Shown: piece after piece, positions 35,708-45,925 of the stretch | Numbering within the stretch: position 1 is the stretch's first letter | How the letters are laid out: the number at the start of each line of letters is the position of its first letter | Source of the DNA: Oikopleura dioica | Lineage: Eukaryota > Chordata > Appendicularia > Copelata > Oikopleuridae | DNA: 64,000 nucleotides | Reading direction: 5' to 3' | NCBI GenBank assembly: GCA_907165135.1 | Contig: OU015568.1 | Coordinates: 16,751,208 to 16,815,207 of the forward strand | Notes under the pieces: generated by a model | Told to the model about the DNA's origin: nothing | Database searches by the model: none | What the model saw: only the letters and a program-made list of their open reading frames with translations | Program-made: the position numbers and the translations under genes

Positions 35708-37830
35708 TTACAGTAAAGTAATGTTGTATCTTACATAACCACTACTATACTTGTATGTGATTTTCTGCTTCTGACCATCCGGCTCGCTTGTGATCTCTCC
35801 TCTGCTCAATACGCCTCCATTCAGACCAGCAATCTCTTGCACCACCGCCTTGAATCGCACTCCGCCGTCTAAAATTAAATTTTAAAAGTTGAAATTTTAA
35901 TTTTCAACCTTTTCTCCAGATCCATAGATGATGCCAACCATTTTCTCCTAATCTATTACCACCTCTGAATATGAGATTCCATCCATTCTCCGCGACCTCA
36001 AATTTCTGATAACTCCTAAACTTCGCGAAGAGTTTTTCGAAATTCTCTTTTCGCTTAAAAATTAAAAACTCCCGTTCCTTCAGGTTTATCTGAGTTTCGC
36101 CGAATGAAAGCAGCTTCAGGATGTTGCGCACTTCTTCTTCTTCCATCCCATTTCTTACTCCACCATAACCATGAGATTTTTGTCTATCATCTTGAAAGTA
36201 ATGCCCCGCGCCGCCAACCGCTCCCAATTCTCTTCTCAACTTCTCCAACTCATTTCTCCTCTCCTCATCGACTCTTCTTTCCACTCTTTGAACTGGCTGA
36301 ACAATTGGCGCCGCAACTCTTCTCAAATCAAATTCTTCTCGTTGTTGCCCTTCATTTAAAGCCACTTGTCGTTGATTTTTGAACTGATCGAGTTTTCTCT
36401 TCAAATCCGCGATTTGTTTCTTCTGATTTCGATTTTCAATTTTCAAATTTTCTTCAATTTGATTTTTTCGCTCGTTTTCTGCCAAAATGTTTTTCAAGTC
36501 TTCTTCTTGCGCGGCCACTTTTTGCTTCAAGTTTGCGTTTTCAGCGAGTATTTCCTAAAAACATGGTCATAAAAATGACTCTAGAATTTACAGTTGTAGT
36601 TTTTACCCTGTTTTGTCCCTCAAGCTCTCGAATTCGCCTCTTTTCACTGTCGGTTCTTCCTAATTTCGCTTCCAACTCCAAAATCCTCCTCTTCTGCCCT
36701 CCAATCAAATCCTCCTGCTGCGCATTGGTTTCCCTGAGTCTCCTTATGATTTCTTCTGGAGGAGCAATGATTTCATTTGGAGCTTCGCCGCTTTCGATTC
36801 GCTCCAAAAACTCGCAAAAGATCGCTTCGCCGCGCAGTTGAAGCGCGTTTTCGGGGCGAAGCGGTTTTTGAGGATTCAGGCATTTTTGGAGAAGAATTTC
36901 GAAGTCGATGAATTCTTCGTTTTCGCCGCGGATTTGAGACAGTTTTGTACGCTTGTTCTCGCGTATATTATTGACTACCGCGTGATTGAATGATGGAATG
37001 ACTCAAACTTATGTTCTTACCGATTAAAAGTTGATTTCTTGTTGGACTTCCATCAACTCGGCAAAAAGCGTGCTCAAAAGTCAAAAGTTCTTGAATAATA
37101 TGGCCGAATCCCCAAGCATCTAGCCGAGCAGACTTTCGAAGTGGTTCGGTAAACGACTCTTTGATCGAATTCAACATCAATAATTCCGTCTCGTAAATTT
37201 AGATTTTGTAGAATTCGTTCCTGGAGGCGTGTAAATTAGAGTATTCTTGACTCCATCGGTACTTGTTCCTTGAATTGTCGCCTCGATCGATCTCAGTTGC
37301 ATGACGCTCCCGAAATCGCCGACCCGGATCTATTTTTTCAGTCAGTGAAGTTCAGTCAACCAAGTACTTACAGTAATGCCATCTCCCTTTATGAACACAT
37401 TTTGCGGTTTGACATCCAAATGCGCAATATCCCTGGAGTGGCAATAAGCAAGCGCGGAAATGATCTGGGCGCCGATTAAACCCACTTCTTCAGAGCTTGT
37501 CCATCGCCCTTGCTGTTTTCTTCGCCCGATCCAGTCGCTCAAGCTTCCGAGCTCGCAGAACTCCATGACTAGAAACGAAATCGAAGTGAGCTTGAACCAG
37601 TCGGGTCTTTCCATCGGCAAGAAATCGACGAATTGGACGATGAACTGGTTTCCGCCGCTCAGAATTTCCAAATTTCTCGCTTCTTCTTCAGTGGACTCGA
37701 TCTGGCTTTGATCAATCATTTTGATCCACTTCAAGGCGACGATTTGGCCGGTTTCGTTGTCTCTTCCTCTGGTGACTCCTCGTCCGCCGAGGAATTGGGA
37801 CTCGAGGATTCCGGAGAATCGCCCGTTTTT
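35708..37830 (-). CDS. Kinase/coiled-coil family copy D, best preserved
   Basis: Predicted Ser/Thr kinase fused to a coiled coil and an unassigned C-terminal domain. Exons 37372-37830, 37221-37329, 37021-37185, 36607-36974, 35909-36554 and 35708-35868 give about 635 residues plus a missing first exon. Motifs: GGRGVTRG loop, VALK, HLDVKPQNVFI, GDFGS, PPE and LDAWGFG. About 200 residues of coiled coil follow (EDLKNILAENERKNQIEENL). The C-terminal ~170 residues hold GAGHYF, VRNILKLLSFGETQINL, NGWNLIFRGG, WHHLWIW, RFKAVVQEI and VRYNITLL. The frame is open throughout if 37186-37220 is removed; that intron begins GA and ends GG. WEE1/PKMYT1-like HLDxKP is the only kinase-group hint. Confidence 0.75.
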
Positions 37831-38266
37831 CTTTCAAGAGTTTTGAAAAGATATTCATAATGAAATGAGATCTAATAAAAAATAGTGTTTATTGAAACTC
37901 TAACAATGATCGCGCCATTTTCAAAAAATGAAAAATACGAGAAGCTATCTTTTTTTCTCTCAGAGCAAGACTGTTTGAGAAAAGAGGGCGAGATTTGGAA
38001 TTTTTTGCGTTTCTGAGTTTGCAGTTAATATTTAAACTTGCCTGCGTTATTTGAAGAGGAAGCGATAGAACGCGGAAAAGCTGCGAATTCTGAGTTTCCA
38101 AAAACTGAGACAAAACAACAAATTTCATTATAGTCAGAATTAAAATTTGAAATTCAAGAACCCCGACGAAACAATGCATTTCAAAAAAAGTACAGCAGGA
38201 ATTTTCAAAAATAAACATTTTTAATCTAAGTCGATGAAACAATGCAGAAAACAGATTTTGCAATGG
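37831..38266. other. Intergenic
   Basis: AT-rich; I see no supported gene. It should contain the missing first exon or promoter of kinase copy D. Confidence 0.4.
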
Positions 38267-39198
38267 CTACTTCTTTCGCTTGATAATCCCCTTTTTCGTC
38301 TTCTTCTGCAAATCGGCATTAGCTGACGAGTGCAATTTCGCGTTTCTCTCGTTCCGTAGCCGCTCGCCTTCCAATTCGCGCCGTGTTTTTCCTTTTCTTG
38401 CATATGTGGCAAGACAGGGTCCGCTGGGAATCGTGTTTCTTGGGGACGCAATGGACTTGACGGCTACTGGAGCTAATGATTTATTAATCGACAGAATCTT
38501 CTATGATTTATTAGCCGCGCTGACAAATTATGGCGCAGTTTCATTCGATTGATTGAAAATTGATAATCAATTATAATATAGGGCCTATATTTTTTAAGTG
38601 TTGAAAATGACGACGTGATATCGTAAAGATGTCGCAAAGATGAGTGATTTGCGATGTCACGTCGTCATTTTCAACACTTAAAAATATAGGGGTACGCTAT
38701 ATCAAAAGTAAGGGGCTTTACCCTAACCGACATATGCGGTCAATCTTCGGGGTATGTTACGTAACCGGGCTAGATGTTAGTGTTAGGGGGTTCCAAGGGC
38801 CTTAGGATTAGGAACTGTGTATTTTTCTATCAGGGGGTCCCGGGGGGCAAAGCCCCGGGTTAGGAGTAGGTTTTGGGAGAAACAGTTTTCTTTACCCCGA
38901 ATATTGACCGCATATGACCACCCTAACCCTAACCCCAGCGAACAATACGGTGCATATAATGAGTGCAGTACCTGGTTTAGCTTTGAATCGATCTGGCAGT
39001 GAATTCTCTTGCTTGTACATTCTTTCAGCCAGTGGAACATAAACTGGTGTTTCTGGCCGCGCTAGAATTTTCTCAAATTATACTTTGATCAATAAAATTT
39101 CCAGTACGTTTTTTACTAAATCTTCCTGACCAGTGAAACTGTTTCACTTTCGTCTTTTTCTTCGCCTGTTTCACTTCACTTGCGATAGAGTCCGTCAT
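38267..39198 (-). CDS. Small basic protein, 122 residues
   Basis: Three exons, 39117-39198, 38972-39061 and 38267-38463, all GT-AG, sum to 122 codons plus stop with consistent phases. It starts MTDSIASEVKQAKKKTK. The middle exon reads RPETPVYVPLAERMYKQENS. The end is strongly basic (RRELEGERLRNERNAKL, then KKGIIKRKK). The Lys/Arg-rich ends suggest a nuclear or nucleolar protein, but I do not recognise the family. The second intron (38464-38971) contains two fold-back elements. Confidence 0.6.
38582..38692. repeat. Perfect-arm fold-back element
   Basis: CCTATATTTTTTAAGTGTTG and GAAAATGACGACGTGA are answered by the near-exact inverted copy ending at 38692. The arms are about 40 bp around a ~30-bp loop. 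It lies inside an intron of the 122-residue gene. Confidence 0.9.
38729..38919. repeat. Element with inverted ends and a GTTAGGG/GGGGC core
   Basis: CATATGCGGTCAATCTTCGG pairs with CCGAATATTGACCGCATATG. The core GTTAGGGGGTTCCAAGGGCC and GGGGGCAAAGCCCCGGG resembles cores near 39.8 and 44.6 kb. Confidence 0.75.
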
Positions 39199-40007
39199 TT
39201 TCTTGGAAAAAAAGTGTACTTTTTACAAGATCTAATTTATCACTAGATTCGAATATACTCGCTTAGAGAATGCTTTATACTGTTTCAGGTTGCGACATCT
39301 GTCGGCCGCTTCAAATCATCCAAAAATTATCGATCTATAAATGCAAAAACTCTTTTTAGATTCAGGGCGAATATTCAAATAATTTTAATCTTGTAGCATC
39401 GAACAGACCAGGTTCCATATATTTTTACGCTTGAGTAATAAATTCATTAAAAAGCAGAAAAAAATGATAAATTATTTTGGCTAATGAATATATTTGGAAA
39501 AAATAAAAGGCAAATTTCGCTGTGAATAGTTACAATTCTAAACCTAAGGATTCTGCTTCATTTTTTGAATAAAAGGTCAACCAAGCTTTCATATTTATAA
39601 TCATTTCTACAGAAGGCGCAACGCGTTGGTTTGTTCCAAGAGGCAGATAAGGGACCTACCTTATCTAACGTAATATCTCAAGCGCAGACTCTAAAAAATT
39701 TCCTCATGTCTGAACGGTAGTATATTAAGTGCTCATTTGTCCTGGAGAAATTTAATGATAGAACAAATGTTTCTGATTTTTCGGTAAGCTAACTTCCGGT
39801 TAGTGTTAGGGCTCGTAACTAAGAGGGGTTCTAAGGGGGTAAAGCCCCTTAGCCTAGGCCCTAGGGTAGGCGTTAGGGTTAGCAACTAAGTAATTTTACT
39901 TAAGAGGGATCACGGTTACGTTTTTCGGAGAAACTAAAAGTCTCTTCCGTCTGTACCGAAATATTTATCCCTACAACCGATAAAAAGTCAACTAGACTGC
40001 AGTTTTT
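39199..40007. other. Intergenic with a GTTAGGG-core element
   Basis: No gene seen. At about 39795-39960 there is a GC-rich core with GGTTAGTGTTAGGGCTCGTA and the hairpin CTAAGGGGGTAAAGCCCCTTAG-like stem, related to the elements at 38.8 and 44.6 kb. Confidence 0.5.
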
Positions 40008-40290
40008 TTACAGAAAAAAAAGAACAAAGAGTATCAGGATTACTGATAGAATTATTTCAGCACTCGATTGAGCATTCATTTGCGCCAAATTCCTCTGGTA
40101 CTGTTGATTTATCGAATTCCGTGCCACTCTGCGGGAATCGTATCCTCTCTTTATCCCCCTTTTCGACTTTTCTCCGGAGCTAAACTTGAGTCAAATAATT
40201 TGCACAAAATTTTCAATACAAACCTGGGATCATCTTCTCCCAGAGTAGTGGTAGAATTTGCTGCAACAGAAGTTGAGTTAGTTCCGCTCT
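40008..40290 (-). CDS. Short membrane protein, C-terminal exons
   Basis: Two exons join cleanly (about 40224-40290 and 40008-40179, GT-AG). The first encodes a Ser/Thr-rich segment with NST and NSTT glycosylation sequons. The second has a basic stretch (RRVARNSINQQYQRNL) and ends in a transmembrane helix (SAEIILSVILILFVLFFL) and TAA. The N-terminus is not resolved; leaders such as MKLSNFLFALVVF or MKLTTLLYVCLL lie upstream on the same strand. Probably tail-anchored or type I membrane. Family unknown. Confidence 0.45.
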
Positions 40291-40690
40291 CTTGGAGACG
40301 TTAGAAAACAACCAAGGCGAAAAGAAAATTTGACAATTTCATATCCGTTTTTGAATTTTTATCTCTGAAGGGGTGATCAGAGACAAAAATCGGGCTGATT
40401 TTTCGGTTGGGATGATAAACCCTGAGCGTAACTTTCCACTTGTAATGAGAAACCTTACTATCTACAGATGAATCGACGGAAAATTTTTCTTTTTTTTTCG
40501 TCGAAAATGGGAGAAGGATCGTTTTACCCACTGATCATTGGTAAGAGTCCGTTGTTCTTTTCTTTTTTTCTTCCTTGTCAAAATTAGAAATATTAACACA
40601 AGTCTTAATTTAGTTGGAAGAAATCTCAATAGGCAAACGTAAAGAAGGGTAGTCAATTTCATTCAAGTTTCCTGTTTTATTTTATCAGAC

Positions 40691-41073
40691 ATGAATGATC
40701 AGCCTGAACAGTGCTCGAAGCGACAAGGAGCACTACGATGGAACATTCCAACTTGGCCTGTTTTTTTCCTAGTGAATGTAACGTTTATATGTTCATGTAT
40801 AGGCTCGGCACCTAAGTGGGGCTCTGGAAAGTTATTAATGAAAAGCCGCTTAGCCATAGGCTATGGCCCATAGCGGCTATTTAAAACGAAGCTGCAAAGC
40901 GGTTTCGCAAATTAACTTTTCAATATATTTGTGATTTCTGGCAAAGCCGCTTCGCGACTTAGTTTTCAAAAAAGCCGCTACGCGGCTTTTCATTAAAGCC
41001 CTTTCAGACCCTGACGCAGGTTCTCTGTACAGGTTGCCCAGGTTCATGCGGATTCTGGTCATTTTCTATTTGA
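40691..41073 (+). CDS. Doubtful 47-residue membrane peptide split by a MITE
   Basis: ATG at 40691 opens MNDQPEQCSKRQGALRWNIP and a hydrophobic stretch. The palindromic MITE starts at once at 40803. Removing 40803-41041 (begins GC, ends AG) gives a short in-frame end. It is small enough to be chance. Confidence 0.2.
40803..41041. repeat. Palindromic MITE, copy 4
   Basis: Starts GCTCGGCACC and ends GGTTGCCCAG; several nested AAAGCCGCTA/TAGCGGC hairpins lie inside. Confidence 0.8.
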
Positions 41074-41476
41074 TTGTTAAAGTTTTGTCGACAAGGAAAA
41101 ATTATCGATTCGATATATTTGAGCATTGGGATTAAAAACTTGCCAAATCAATTTGTAACATTTTAAAATAATTAAATTTGCACTTGGCAAGGCGAATAAG
41201 TTTGCATCGATTCAGCAGCCTTCGTGAGCACGGATAAGCTGACAGATCAATTAAGGCACAGACGGAGCTTGAATCGCTGCAAGCAATGTGCCTAAATATG
41301 GATTTTCGAAATTCACCCTCGGTTTCATCAAGACTCCAGGCGCTGTTTTATTAATAATTGGATGCAGATAAAAGGATGCAAAAGGTTCATTTTTCTTCAA
41401 ACTGGTCAGGTCGCTATCGCAGTGTTGTTTCTGAAACCGGGCTAGGCAAGCTTGCGCCTCCTTATTTTAATTGCAT

Positions 41477-43191
41477 TGTTGTGGTTCACGAAAAAGCCGA
41501 TCCTGATTCTATCTTGTTTTCATGTTTTTCTCGCGCAACGTATTTATGCGGAGCGCGCTGCCACTTTTACACACTTCGTTCTCGCTCGCTCTACTGAGCA
41601 CTACAAAATATACCAGTTTTTATCTACGCTAGAACCGTGTTCAAGTTTTAGCAGTTATTCGAGAGCCAACATAAAATGGTACCAGGACCCTGAACCCTCG
41701 CCCTCAACTTCGTCTACTTTAATTTTTTATTGTTGGAATCTCGTCTACTCTTCGCTGGTAGAGAACGAACGTCACCTGGCCATCTCTGGACATCCCCGCC
41801 GTTGTTTCCTTGCGTTCAACGCTGGCTACTACAACAACCTCTCTCTCGCTGGTCTACTTATTAGCTGGCGCATGAATCAAACCGCGAAACTCTCGCGTCA
41901 CTCTTTACTCGTGTCGAGTTTTCGGCACATAAAGAGTGCCCAACAAAGGTAGTCTAGCCTTCTGAGCCATTTACCTCGATTTTCACGTGCTCAACGCCGT
42001 CAATGTCATTTTCAACGCGTTCGACTCCTCCTCAATTCTTCTTCTCTCCGTTGACACATGGAAATCTCCCGCCAAAAGTTCACATTTCTAACGGCACTCT
42101 GCATCAAAATCGCCAACGTCGATCTCACGAGCGATCTTCTTTCAATCTTCGAGTCTTGGTCACATCGCCGCTCAAGTTCAACTCTAATCTCGCGATCTTC
42201 CCGCCACCATCAACTAAACGGTTATGACCTCCGCTCAACTCCACCGACATGATTTTGATCGCCAAAACTACAAAACAACTTCAATATGTTCACTTCTACA
42301 ACAAACTCCCATCAACTCTAACAACTTCATCCACCAATCTTCATCCTTCTTCTCTACTCAACTCTCTGCTCGTCATCAGCTCGGGGGTACGATGCATCCT
42401 TCGCTCGCTTCTCCTGTCTCTCACCTCTACTCTGCGCTCGACTCAAGACGCACAAAACTCAGCTGATCGACTTCGCAGACCTTCAACTACAACTCCGACA
42501 ACTACTCCTACAACTACAATCTCAACTTCTAAGCCCAGCTTCCGTCCTGGCACACATCTCTCCTTCAAGCCCAGCACTCGCCCTGGCAACCAACTCGACC
42601 TCAATCAACTCTCACCAAGCCCAGCTCAAGCCCTGGCACTACTACTAAAATCTACCAAGACCAGCCCTAGTCCTGGCAATCCTCACTACTCTTCAAACCC
42701 AGCTCTAGCCCTGGTACTGCTCGCTACTCTCCCTTCTACATCTACAAGCCCAGCTACTGTCCTGGCAATCCTGACTTCTCTTAATCTCGCCGCTACCTGG
42801 CTTCTCTCTACAACTCCAGATCCAGCTCTCGCCCTGGTAAATCTACATTAACAACTCATCTTTAGTTCTCTTCTTCTACAATTTCACCCTGATCGCCTAC
42901 TTCTTCCCTTCCGAATCACCGTGCTCGCGCTCAAAACCTGCGCCGCGCGTCCAGTCAACTCTACTCATCACCCTAGAATCATCATCGTCTGGGGGCTGTT
43001 GTGGTTCACGAAAAAGCCGATCCTGATTCTATCTTGTTTTCATGTTTTTCTCGCGCAACGTATTTATGCGGAGCGCGCTGCCACTTTTACACACTTCGTT
43101 CTCGCTCGCTCTACGGAGCACTACAAAATATACCAGTTTTTCCCTACGCTAGAACCTCGTTCAGTTTTTGCAGCTTATTCGAGAGCCAACA
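41477..43191 (+). mobile_element. Non-autonomous LTR retroelement (TRIM-like)
   Basis: Two 195-bp direct repeats (41477-41671 and 42997-43191) both begin TGTTGTGG and end CCAACA, and the 4-bp target GCAT flanks the whole. A tRNA-primer-site-like TGGTACCAGGACCC follows the left repeat after TAAAA. The interior (~1.3 kb) has only low-complexity Ser/Thr/Pro-type frames (for example 42249-42851), with repeated AAGCCCAGC..CCTGGCA words and no protease, reverse transcriptase or integrase. It must rely on another element for movement. The two repeats differ at only a few positions, so the insertion looks recent. Confidence 0.9.
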
Positions 43192-43647
43192 GCATCAAAA
43201 GTTGATTTTTTTCGTCGCTTCAGTTTTCACTAGTCCTGTCTTTATAAAAAGCGTCCTCGCGCTGGTCGGTCAAACATGGCGAGTTGAATTTTGTCTCATC
43301 ACTTTTTTCTTCCACTGAAACTCAAATTATCATCACGATCAAAGTTCTGATCCCATAAGGCATGCGAAAAATAACCAAAGGCTTTTCCAAAGATTTTTGG
43401 CAAATATTTAATTCGATATTTACTTTTTGAACCCAAGATTGTCCATAAAGCGGGTTAAACCAATTTGTGGAAATGATTTTATGAAACAGGGTTTTGATTG
43501 GCCGGTAGGCCAAATACAGCAATCTTATTGGTTATCCGAAAATGCATTTCCATAAATTTCTTCAGTCCCATAAAGCTTTGAAAATTCCTCCCAAGATTGT
43601 CTTTTTCATAATTTTCACCTGATTTTGACCTGATTTTTCACCTCATG

Positions 43648-43815
43648 CTGCCTAGAAAACCTGAGTCAGAGTCTAAAAAATCTTTATGGAAAAGCCGCGT
43701 ATCGGCTTTTTCTTAAAAAAGCCGCAAAGCGGCTTCGCTAGAATTTGAAAAAAAGATTGTGTTTTTTTTCAGATCCTGCCTCAGGTTTTCTAAACAGGTT
43801 TTGACAATCTTGGGC
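43648..43815. repeat. Palindromic MITE, copy 5
   Basis: GCCTAGAAAACCTGAGTCAG pairs with CCTCAGGTTTTCTAAACAGG around an AAAGCCGC hairpin core. Confidence 0.8.
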
Positions 43816-43920
43816 GAATAAGACGAATTAAACTTTCAAATCTTTGGGAAAGCCAATGATTATTCAAAAAAAGGAATCGTAGACGAATATTGACAACGGG
43901 GGTTCCGATGGTGTCGACAG

Positions 43921-44419
43921 TCAAGCAAGCAAGTGAATGTACGCGAGTAATGATTCAGTACCTATTGTTTCGATTTGGCCCTTCTCGACATTATAATTAG
44001 GTGGCGCTTGTTCTTGAGGTTCTCCGCCTCTCTCCTTGAAAATATGAATAATTCCCATGGGCTCAGTCTTTTTGTCTATCTTTTTCTAGCGCCAAAAATG
44101 AAAGGAAATCTCTCAGTAAACATCGTGTAAAGATGATGAGTGGCAGAGTTAGTTGCAAAGTTTTTTTTTGAAAGATCGAAATCCCGTGTTGCTTTTATAC
44201 TTTTAGCGATAGATTTAAATTGAAATAATTTCTGGTAAAAATTGATACTGGGCACGGAAAATCGAACTTTATTAATTTTTGAATACTCACCTGTTTGAAC
44301 TTCTTTTTCAAGTCCTCCATCTGAGTGCCGGAAGTGTAGCCGGCCAGGATGTAGAAGCCGAATGTCAGGAGGAAGAAGGTTAGGAGAGAGGGTAACATCA
44401 CCCACAAGAAGGTGTTCAT
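43921..44419 (-). CDS. Small single-pass membrane protein, 97 residues
   Basis: Two exons (44291-44419 and 43921-44085, GT-AG, phase 0). It starts MNTFLWVMLPSLLTFF, a strong transmembrane helix, followed by a charged cytosolic-like tail (QMEDLKKKFKQ, then EPQEQAPPNYNVEKG). The first ATG is used; the in-frame codons before it follow a possible AAAG acceptor. No family recognised. Confidence 0.55.
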
Positions 44420-44471
44420 GTAGTCGAATTCTTTACGCGGATTCAATAATTTAGATAAAATCTAAAATTTT

Positions 44472-44806
44472 GGGCTCGGCAACCTCTGAATAAAACCTGA
44501 GTCAGGCAAGCGGCCTCACAAAATGATCATTCGAAAGTGGTAATTAGAATTGGTACAGCAACAATTCTTCTATAATATAGCTAGAATTGGTATGATACCA
44601 AAGCTTTTCTCGGTTAGAGATTATGGTTAGGGGGCTGATAGTGCCTACTTGGGGTCCCTGAGGTGCAGCCCCCTGGGTAAGACATGAGGGTTAGGGCTAT
44701 CATACCAATTCTAGCCAAAGTATAGAAGAATTTGTCCTGTACCGATTCTAATTTCATACCTATTTACCCTGAGTCAGAATTTTTTACAGAGTTTAACGAG
44801 CTCAGA
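44472..44806. repeat. Palindromic MITE, copy 6, carrying a nested element
   Basis: CTCGGCAACCTC and AAAACCTGAGTCAGG at the left are answered at the right by CCCTGAGTCAG and AACGAGCTC. The middle is occupied by another inverted-repeat element. Its right end overlaps the last codons and stop of the next gene. Confidence 0.75.
44548..44757. repeat. Nested inverted-repeat element
   Basis: Arms of about 50 bp: GAATTGGTACAG, AATTCTTCTATA and CTAGAATTGGTATGAT pair with their complements on the other side. The core GTTAGGGGGCTG and GGGGTCCCTGAGG is of the same type as at 38.8 kb. Confidence 0.85.
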
Positions 44807-45113
44807 CTTCGAAAATTATGAATTTTTCGGTTTTAGAAGTATTTGAATCGCTCCTGGTTTTTCGGGTACCGGGTCTACCACCGGACTTGTGGCGTCCGAA
44901 ATTGACATGTTGAAAATAATCACGCTGTCTTTCGCGCAAGAGCAACTGAAGATAGAGGAAAACCAGGAAGAAAATGGTTTTCTCATACCTGCAGGCTAAG
45001 TCTGTTAGATTGACATTATACCGCTCTTGGACATTTTCGAAAGTAGGGGCGGTTGCCGTTGTTGTCGTCACAACTGTGGTATCAACAACTGTAGCTGAAA
45101 GATTTGTCGCCAT
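44802..45113 (-). CDS. Thr-rich single-pass membrane or soluble protein
   Basis: ATG at 45113; open for 103 codons. The N-terminus is Thr/Val-rich (ATVVDTTVVTTTTATAP), then a polar part. The central hydrophobic stretch (KTIFFLVFLYLQ) lies exactly within a possible 48-base GT-AG intron (GTATGAG to CTTCAG) whose length is a multiple of three. Splicing would remove the membrane segment without a frameshift. The C-terminus is basic. The stop TGA lies in the end of a MITE. Family unknown. Confidence 0.5.
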   Translation of the reverse strand: MATNLSATVVDTTVVTTTTATAPTFENVQERYNVNLTDLACRYEKTIFFLVFLYLQLLLRERQRDYFQHVNFGRHKSGGRPGTRKTRSDSNTSKTEKFIIFEV

Positions 45114-45925
45114 CTTCTTCTATTTTTCTCTGTGTTTCTCTCTGTCTGCTTGTATCCCAGGGTTTAGAAAACTGTCGACTCTGAAAAAGAACTCGTCTTG
45201 ACACTGTGATGCATTTTACATGCGATTTTAATATCTGAGTGATCGATATTCAAATCGCCTCACTCCCTAACAACTTGCTTTTACAGCTTTTCCATTTTTT
45301 GATTAACTTGTTGGGGATTGAGCGCTTCATTAGGGGGCGCATGCTTGAGGCTACTAAAATGTCTAGTTTCGACAAATGACAGTCAAAAGATGTCAATTTT
45401 AGTCATTTTTAAGATCAGCTGAAAATTTCAGACCTTTTTATTTATCGAAAACTTCGCCGTAATCTCTGCTTCTATTCCTGAAAAAGAATTTTGGTATGCT
45501 TGCCAAATGATTTTTGCTCACTTTTTGAGCACATGGGAATGACCCGTCTTCAGAGAGAGAGAGAGCCTCTGTTTTCGCTGCATAAGTTATTCATAGCACT
45601 CCGCAAAGCTGCAATAGAATTTGCAGATCGATAGTGTCAACACCCAACGCCGCTCTGGACAAGGCTCTCTGCCACTTCCTGTCAAATTTATATCATTCTG
45701 ATTCCTATCTTCGGGCATTTTTTTGTTATTTAATGATTGTTCGAAAGAGAAAAGTAGAATCTCAATAAAAAATTCAAATTTGATGATCACAAAGATGATC
45801 AATTTACCAATGTTATATCGTAGATATCCTAACCGGGGTAACAGTGAAGGGAGAAATGAATCATCGGCTCAAACTTTGAGCCTCTAAGAGAAATTAGCAG
45901 AATGAATACATGTAACATGTAACAA
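45114..45925. other. Intergenic
   Basis: No gene seen. A short GA microsatellite lies near 45560. Confidence 0.5.

Noticed and set aside
37372-37830. Copies C and D as dead kinases because HRD is HLD
   Set aside because: The catalytic Asp, the Lys and DFG are kept; HLDxKP occurs in active WEE1/PKMYT1-type kinases. Only copy B has lost the Asp.
38700-38945. Telomere repeat (CCCTAACCCTAAC)
   Set aside because: Only two or three adjacent units, inside an element with inverted ends; not a telomere or a clear interstitial telomeric tract.
42249-42851. Ser/Thr/Pro-rich 200-codon protein gene
   Set aside because: It lies wholly inside the LTR element and consists of low-complexity repeated words; no splice, start or domain support.
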